DNA of 64,000 nt, from assembly GCA_039000515.1 (NCBI GenBank), contig JBCFYV010011172.1:70257941-70321940 (forward strand). The letters are read 5' to 3'. The DNA comes from Timema cristinae (Eukaryota; Arthropoda; Insecta; Phasmatodea; Timematidae). The position numbers and the translations under genes are program-made. Below, piece by piece: positions 58,901-64,000 of the stretch (the first letter of the stretch is position 1; each line of letters starts with the position of its first letter). The notes under the pieces are model-generated. The model was not told the DNA's origin and ran no database searches. It saw nothing but the letters and a program-made list of their open reading frames with translations.

Positions 58901-60854
58901 GTAGCGAAAACAAGTTTTTTTAAAAAGTTTTTTGTGTCCCTTTTTTGATTTTTTGAACAATCTTACTCCCATCTCCAGTAGCAGTTTTGGGTTTTCAATC
59001 CCATTTTAAGCCATGATATAGCCATATTTTTTTTTCAAAAGCCTTTAACTTAATCTTTTATAACCATTTTTATTGTAATTGAGCTTGATTATGGCCCCAA
59101 AATTTATAATACTACATCACAACATTATTTTGGGGTTCAACTTTAAAATTTAAACTGTTACTTTTTTTAAAACTCAGCTTTGGTGATATCCTATATCATT
59201 TTAAATTTTGGGTTTTTGTGGGCTATATTAAAGTTATTGTTTTTTTAAAAAAGGTTTTTCCCTTATTTTTTTTTCTCCTCCTTTTCTTGCTACCCAGTAA
59301 GGCATAAGGGGGGGAAAGGAGGGGACTTTAAGATATAGGAAGTGAAGAAATAAATTTTGGAAAAAAAAAAGACTCAGCGGGGGTTCCAAACCCAACTTTT
59401 CCCGTCCACCGGCAAGCCAAACTAACATTATCTAATCCCAACAAAGAAGGTATTAAATTTAGATTTATTTTTAATGAAACACATGTTCGGCTACAACACA
59501 TACAAAAAAATTTAGATGTGTTATGTGTGATTATAATAGAAGTTCACTTGTAATACAGTAACCATATAAAATAAGGGAATAATTTTCTTTGTTAAACTTT
59601 TCAACAGTGTTTTTGGGGCAATTTGCTTCCTTTTTCCCGCACACAAACTTGAAATCAGCTGCCCAAACCTTCCTAAAGATGAAAAGCAGCATACTTTTTT
59701 GTAGTTATTCATAAAAACCCGGGTTAATAAACATATTTTATAAATATCGCAATCAAGGGGGTAGAAAGGGGGGGGCCCGAAATTTGTTGGGCTCCCCTTT
59801 AAAGGCTGTCCTTATGTAAGGACTTGGGGGGGGGGGGGGCAGTATTTTCTTTCATTTTATTATAGGGGGGGGGGGGTCCATTTGCTAAGTATTTTTTTTT
59901 ATTGGGGACAAACTCTATAAAACACTTCTTAACACATCAGTCAAAAAAGGTTGTCCAACAATGACAGAACGCGATGGTACCTAATAAAAACACACAGCAA
60001 TAGACCAAATTTGGTTTAAAATTTGGTTTTAAGCGCTCATTCTCTAATATCTTTTATTCTGCTAACCACAGTCCTGCAAGTTAAATTTCTTTTGGGTTTT
60101 AGTAGTGCAAAGAGATTCCACTGAAATATATGACAATTATTCAATTTTTTGTGAACGCAAATATTTGGGACTTTATGTCACCAAATAAGTTTATTTATAT
60201 CAAAGATTTTTTTAAATCATTTTTGGATCGCATTTCCTAAACTATGCTAAAATACTCAAATAAAAGCAACAAAGAAAAGAAGCCAAACTGTTTTTTTTTA
60301 AAAACTACGAGAAATGATTTTCAAAATTTTTACAACAGCGTATTAAAATTTTACACTATTAAAAGGCCCAAAAAAAAGTTACTATCATGGTGTTTTTTCT
60401 AAAAAAAGTTAAATTTAAAAAAATATTATTTATTTTTAAAAAATTTTATTAAATTTAAACATATGTTGGGGGGTAAAATGAAAAATTTTCGCTTTTTTCA
60501 TAACTTTGAATAATTACAATCAAAACTTAAAAAACCCTTCATGGCATTCAACATTTCATAAATTTTTTTTTTTTTACATTTTTTTACTTTTCAAAAAATG
60601 GGTTTGTATATATATATATATAATATAATGTGAATAATGTAACAAACCAAGTAACATTTAATTGAATTAAAATGTGTTTAAAATGTTTTAAAATTAAAAA
60701 AATTAGTAATTTTTTAAGAAAAATTTTGAGATACTATTTAGTTTTCTATTAAAAATCCAAATTTTTTAAAAAGATATTATCAGCTGAGTTGCTGCTCTTC
60801 ACCATGTGCAGCACACAAAAAAAGCATGCATATCGGAAAAACATAAATAAATTT
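52936..60854. other. AT-rich, homopolymer-rich DNA without supported genes
   Basis: Open frames do not exceed about 130 codons and are low-complexity. Long single-base runs recur (C at about 54303-54319, C at 57267-57284, G at 59827-59839 and 59866-59876). Possible decayed tRNA-like SINE heads on the minus strand lie near 53240-53265 (GGTTCAATCCCCACC in complement) and 59375-59430. A GC-rich patch at 54846-54915 stands out. Nothing else could be identified. Confidence 0.5.
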
Positions 60855-61050
60855 CACAGTGTCCCTTACTACCCTTTTGGGTTATACACCTTTTTCCTAA
60901 AGTACTAATTTAAATTTAATGGTTAAGATGAGGAGGGATAGTTTTTATAGAAAGTTTTAGGAAAGACCACCCTCATGCACTCGACCTGATTGAACCTCAT
61001 TTTACCCTCCTTGTACAGTTTTCAAAAAAAAAGAAGTAGATCATGGGGGG
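60855..61050 (-). repeat. SINE A copy 9, minus strand
   Basis: Read on the minus strand it has GAGGTTCAATCAGGTCGAGT as B-box region, the GGTGGTCTTTCCTAA body and the tail TATAACCCAAAAGGGTAGTA. It is the only SINE A copy seen on the minus strand. Confidence 0.65.
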
Positions 61051-63610
61051 GACTGAAAACTTACGATCCCTTATGTGGTTTAAAACCAAAAAAAAAAGCC
61101 TTACATAATTTTTTAAACAGCCCCAAAGGAGGGTCCACAATACATATAAAAATTAACTTATAGTTTTTTACTTTTACAACATTTTTAATTGTAGAGTAAA
61201 CAACAAAAACAAATTAATACTTTAAATTAACCTTTAAGATGCACTTTAGACTTATCTCTGTCCACATTTCATATGACTTTATTTTCCCCACATTTAAAAT
61301 GGTATTGGAAAACAAAAGGGGGTTTCCTTTTTGAATGACCAGTTAAAGGGGTTTCCAAGAAAAGGGGGGCAAAAATTTTTTTTTTGCCACCTGTAATAGG
61401 GATATTATTTGAGGGAAAAAACAGGGGGGAAAAGCAGCTTTTAAAAAAAAACAACGTCAGTTGGAGTTTTTTTAATTATTAGGTAGGTTACTACCCTTCT
61501 ACCACCAATTCCTTCAACTTCCACATATTTAAAACATTATTTTGAATTATGAACAGTTTGAGATCGTTCACAAAATTTAAAGCATTTCTATTTTTTTCAG
61601 GGTTTTGCAAATTTTACTAGGAGAAGGGGAAAAAAATTTAAAAAATAAGTGGGCCCGTTTTTAATATAATTTTAGTGTTAAAATAGTCAAATCTCGAAAA
61701 ATTGAAAACACTTGACACCTGGGTTTGAAAAAAAAAAATAAAAAAAAAAAAAATATTCCTTACAGACACCCAAAAAAATTGAGATGTTTTTTTTTTATTC
61801 CCCAGATTCACTACCTTTTTTAGTTGTTCTATGAGTAGCACTAAATTTTCCTATTGTTGTAAAAGTGAAGAAGGGATAGTGTAGAATAAATTACCCACAT
61901 TTGTGGGGGGACAGAAAAAGAGTGGGAAATAATTAAAAAGAAAAAAACCTTTAAAACATTTGGGTTGAAATTAAAACCCTTTGCGCCCATCATCGGAAAC
62001 CAGACTTAATGACAGCCCAAATTGCTCACAAACGCGGGTAGAGTAATTTCAACGTTGCATTATTAACAATATATTTCCTTAGGTGAATTTTTTAAGATAA
62101 TCATTTTATTTTTTAATTAAATTTTTTTTACAAAATGTTTTTTATTTCTTTTAAACTAACACTTCACATCTCAGATAAAGAAAAAATTGTAATTGTAAAA
62201 AAAAATGTGACCCTAGATCCTATAGATTAAAATGAATATTACATTTAATGTGCATCTAAACCCAAAAAACTTACCGGAAATTCTAGTCCCCTTTGGGTTT
62301 GTATTTTTTTCCCAAGTGCCAAAAACTAAAAGTTTTTTGATAATTTTTTTCAAATTAATTTTGAGATTCTATAGGTATTACTTTGGCCTTTTAAAAAAAA
62401 AAATCATCTAGCCCTTAAAAAAAGGGGGTTGTTTTTTTTACTATTAAAAAAAAAAAATGTTTAACAATTTTGTTTAAAATCGGGGGGTGTTTTGGGAAAT
62501 ACCTAACCTAGACTTAACCTAATTAGGGGAAAATTCGCTTTAAATTATTTCTAACCACTAGCTTTTTAAAATGTCCTACATTTTTTTTGAAGTTATATCA
62601 TAAAGGTTTTACAGAATGAAAAACAATGTATATTTTTTTTAGAGAAAAAAGATTTAGCGGTATTTACATATGACATTAGTTTTTGAATGATTTTTTTCAA
62701 TGCTCTAAAGTTTTTGTTAAAGTTGGATATCTAGGGAGGTTTTTCATTATAAATAGTAAAGTTAAAAGGCCGAGGTCGTGGGGTCCGGACCCCGCTTTCC
62801 CCTAGCATTTGATGTACCTCAAAAGGGGGGGTACCATTTTTTTTGTATAAAAACTTTTTTGGCCAAAGTAAATTAAAATTTTCTAGTGGGCCACACCAGA
62901 AAAATTACTTTCCCCCACACTTAGGACAATAAAACCCAAAACTGCAAATACACCAGTAATATTAAAATATTTTTTGGGATAAATATTTTTTTTCACAATA
63001 TGATATAAAAAAAGGGGTACATACAGGGGGCATTAACATCTGGACCACATTTTGAATGGATCCTAATCCCCCCTACCACTACTAAAAACCATGGAAGACA
63101 AAAACTTATAGCTTTTTAATCCATCATGTCAAACATTTTAAAAAAAAAAAAGGGAAAAAATTCATTAACTTAGCTCAAATGGATGCACATGGCCAAAATT
63201 TATCGGGGAAATTGAAGCATCCCCTTATATGAGAATAATGGTCAGAGGACTAGGGTTTTTTGGGCTGTTCAAGAATTTAAATTTTGGTTGTAAGTTTTTA
63301 TGCGGTAATAAATCTGTCAAAAATGTTTTTAAATAACTCATATAATTACAATTAAAACTATTTTTTAGTGGGGCATACAAAAGAAAGCCTAAAATCAAAT
63401 TCTGGTCTTCAAAAAAAGCCATTTTGTTTGGGTTGTAAAAAACAGGGAAAAAATTTGTACCTACTTTGGGAACAAAACCTCGAGGAAACAGGGGAATAAA
63501 TTCCCCTTTTACAGTGAACCCCCCCCCCCCCCCTTCCCCCCTTTAATTATGAAAGTTAATAGCTAATAATTTATTATTAAAAACAGAAGATAAATTTAAG
63601 TTTTCTGGGA
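61051..63610. other. AT-rich, homopolymer-rich DNA, nothing recognised
   Basis: Contains a C run at about 63519-63535. No coding, RNA or repeat family could be supported. Confidence 0.45.
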
Positions 63611-63611
63611 C

Positions 63612-64000
63612 AAGTTTTTGGTACAGACTGATTTTCTCTGAGAGCTATGTTTTGTTACAGACTGAGTCCTCTAAAAGCTAAGATTTTGTTACAGAGCTGG
63701 TCCTCTGAAGCTGTGTTTTGGTACAAAACTGAGTCCTTTAAGAGCTAATGTTTTGTGTACAAGCTGAGTCCCGGGAAGCTAGGTTTTGTGTAAGAACGAG
63801 TCCTCTAAGACAAATGTTTTGGTACAAACGAGTCTCTCTAGACTAGTGTTTTTTGTACAAAACTGAGTCTCTCAAGAGCAATTTTTTTTGTGACGAATGA
63901 TCCTCGGGAGCTAGTGTTTTTGTGTACAAACTAGTTCTCTGAGCAAAGTGTTTGTGAAGACTGGTCTTCAAAGACAAAGGTTTTGTGTACAAAAACGAGC
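63612..64000 (+). repeat. tandem array of about 34-bp units, runs off the window
   Basis: About 11-12 imperfect units with the theme GTTTTGTGTACAAACTGAG followed by TCCTCTAAGAGCTA. Starts are near 63612, 63648, 63682, 63715, 63750, 63784, 63817, 63848, 63880, 63917, 63949 and 63980. Units differ mainly by small gaps and homopolymer changes. Confidence 0.85.

Overview
The window is nuclear DNA of an animal, most likely an arthropod and probably an insect. It has spliced coding exons of the Mediator subunit MED18, Jockey-clade non-LTR retrotransposons, a mariner relic, several tRNA-derived SINE families and AT-rich spacer. I cannot name the species. There are no operons, CRISPR arrays, rRNA genes or functional tRNA genes.

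Layout. 1-859 (minus) is a mariner transposase relic cut by the window edge. 1-4.1 kb also holds dispersed repeats and a LINE 3' tail (minus). 4102-4924 looks like a solo LTR. 5.1-5.6 kb is one SINE inserted in another with a 13-bp target duplication. 5740-8003 (plus) carries the last two coding exons of MED18, the only host gene I can support; its 5' exons are not in the window. 8-13.9 kb has SINEs, a family-C MITE (10402-10965) and a Harbinger-type MITE (11741-12198).

13.98-33.25 kb is a block of Jockey-clade LINEs, all on the plus strand. Copy A (about 13976-25497) is interrupted twice: by a 1.4-kb TIR element in ORF1 (15529-16904) and by a complete but dead LINE, copy B (20313-24930), near the end of ORF2. 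Copy C (25498-31345) follows head to tail. A further UTR fragment lies at 33035-33250, beyond a 1.7-kb insertion. Each copy encodes ORF1 (gag-like, zinc knuckles) and ORF2 (endonuclease and reverse transcriptase). All are broken by stops and frameshifts. UTR segments recur at both ends of the elements.

33.7-64 kb is accessory and decayed: an inverted/tandem repeat (33.74-34.40 kb), an unrecognised intronless pseudogene (37.88-39.17 kb), a Ty3/Gypsy RT-RNase H relic (39.68-40.55 kb), a tandem array of about 130-bp units (40.90-41.97 kb), the C-terminus of a cysteine-rich mobile-element-type protein (44.89-45.72 kb, minus), a 1.3-kb foldback repeat (46.85-48.19 kb), a pogo-like MITE (48.78-49.16 kb), more SINEs, a 100-N gap (52836-52935) and a 34-bp tandem array running off the right end. 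From about 41.5 kb onward, long homopolymer runs and shortened repeat units suggest low base accuracy, so absence of genes there is weak evidence.

No clear new functional system is seen. The most interesting items are the head-to-tail LINEs with shared terminal repeats, the conserved hairpin before ORF1, the foldback repeat and the unidentified 38-kb pseudogene.
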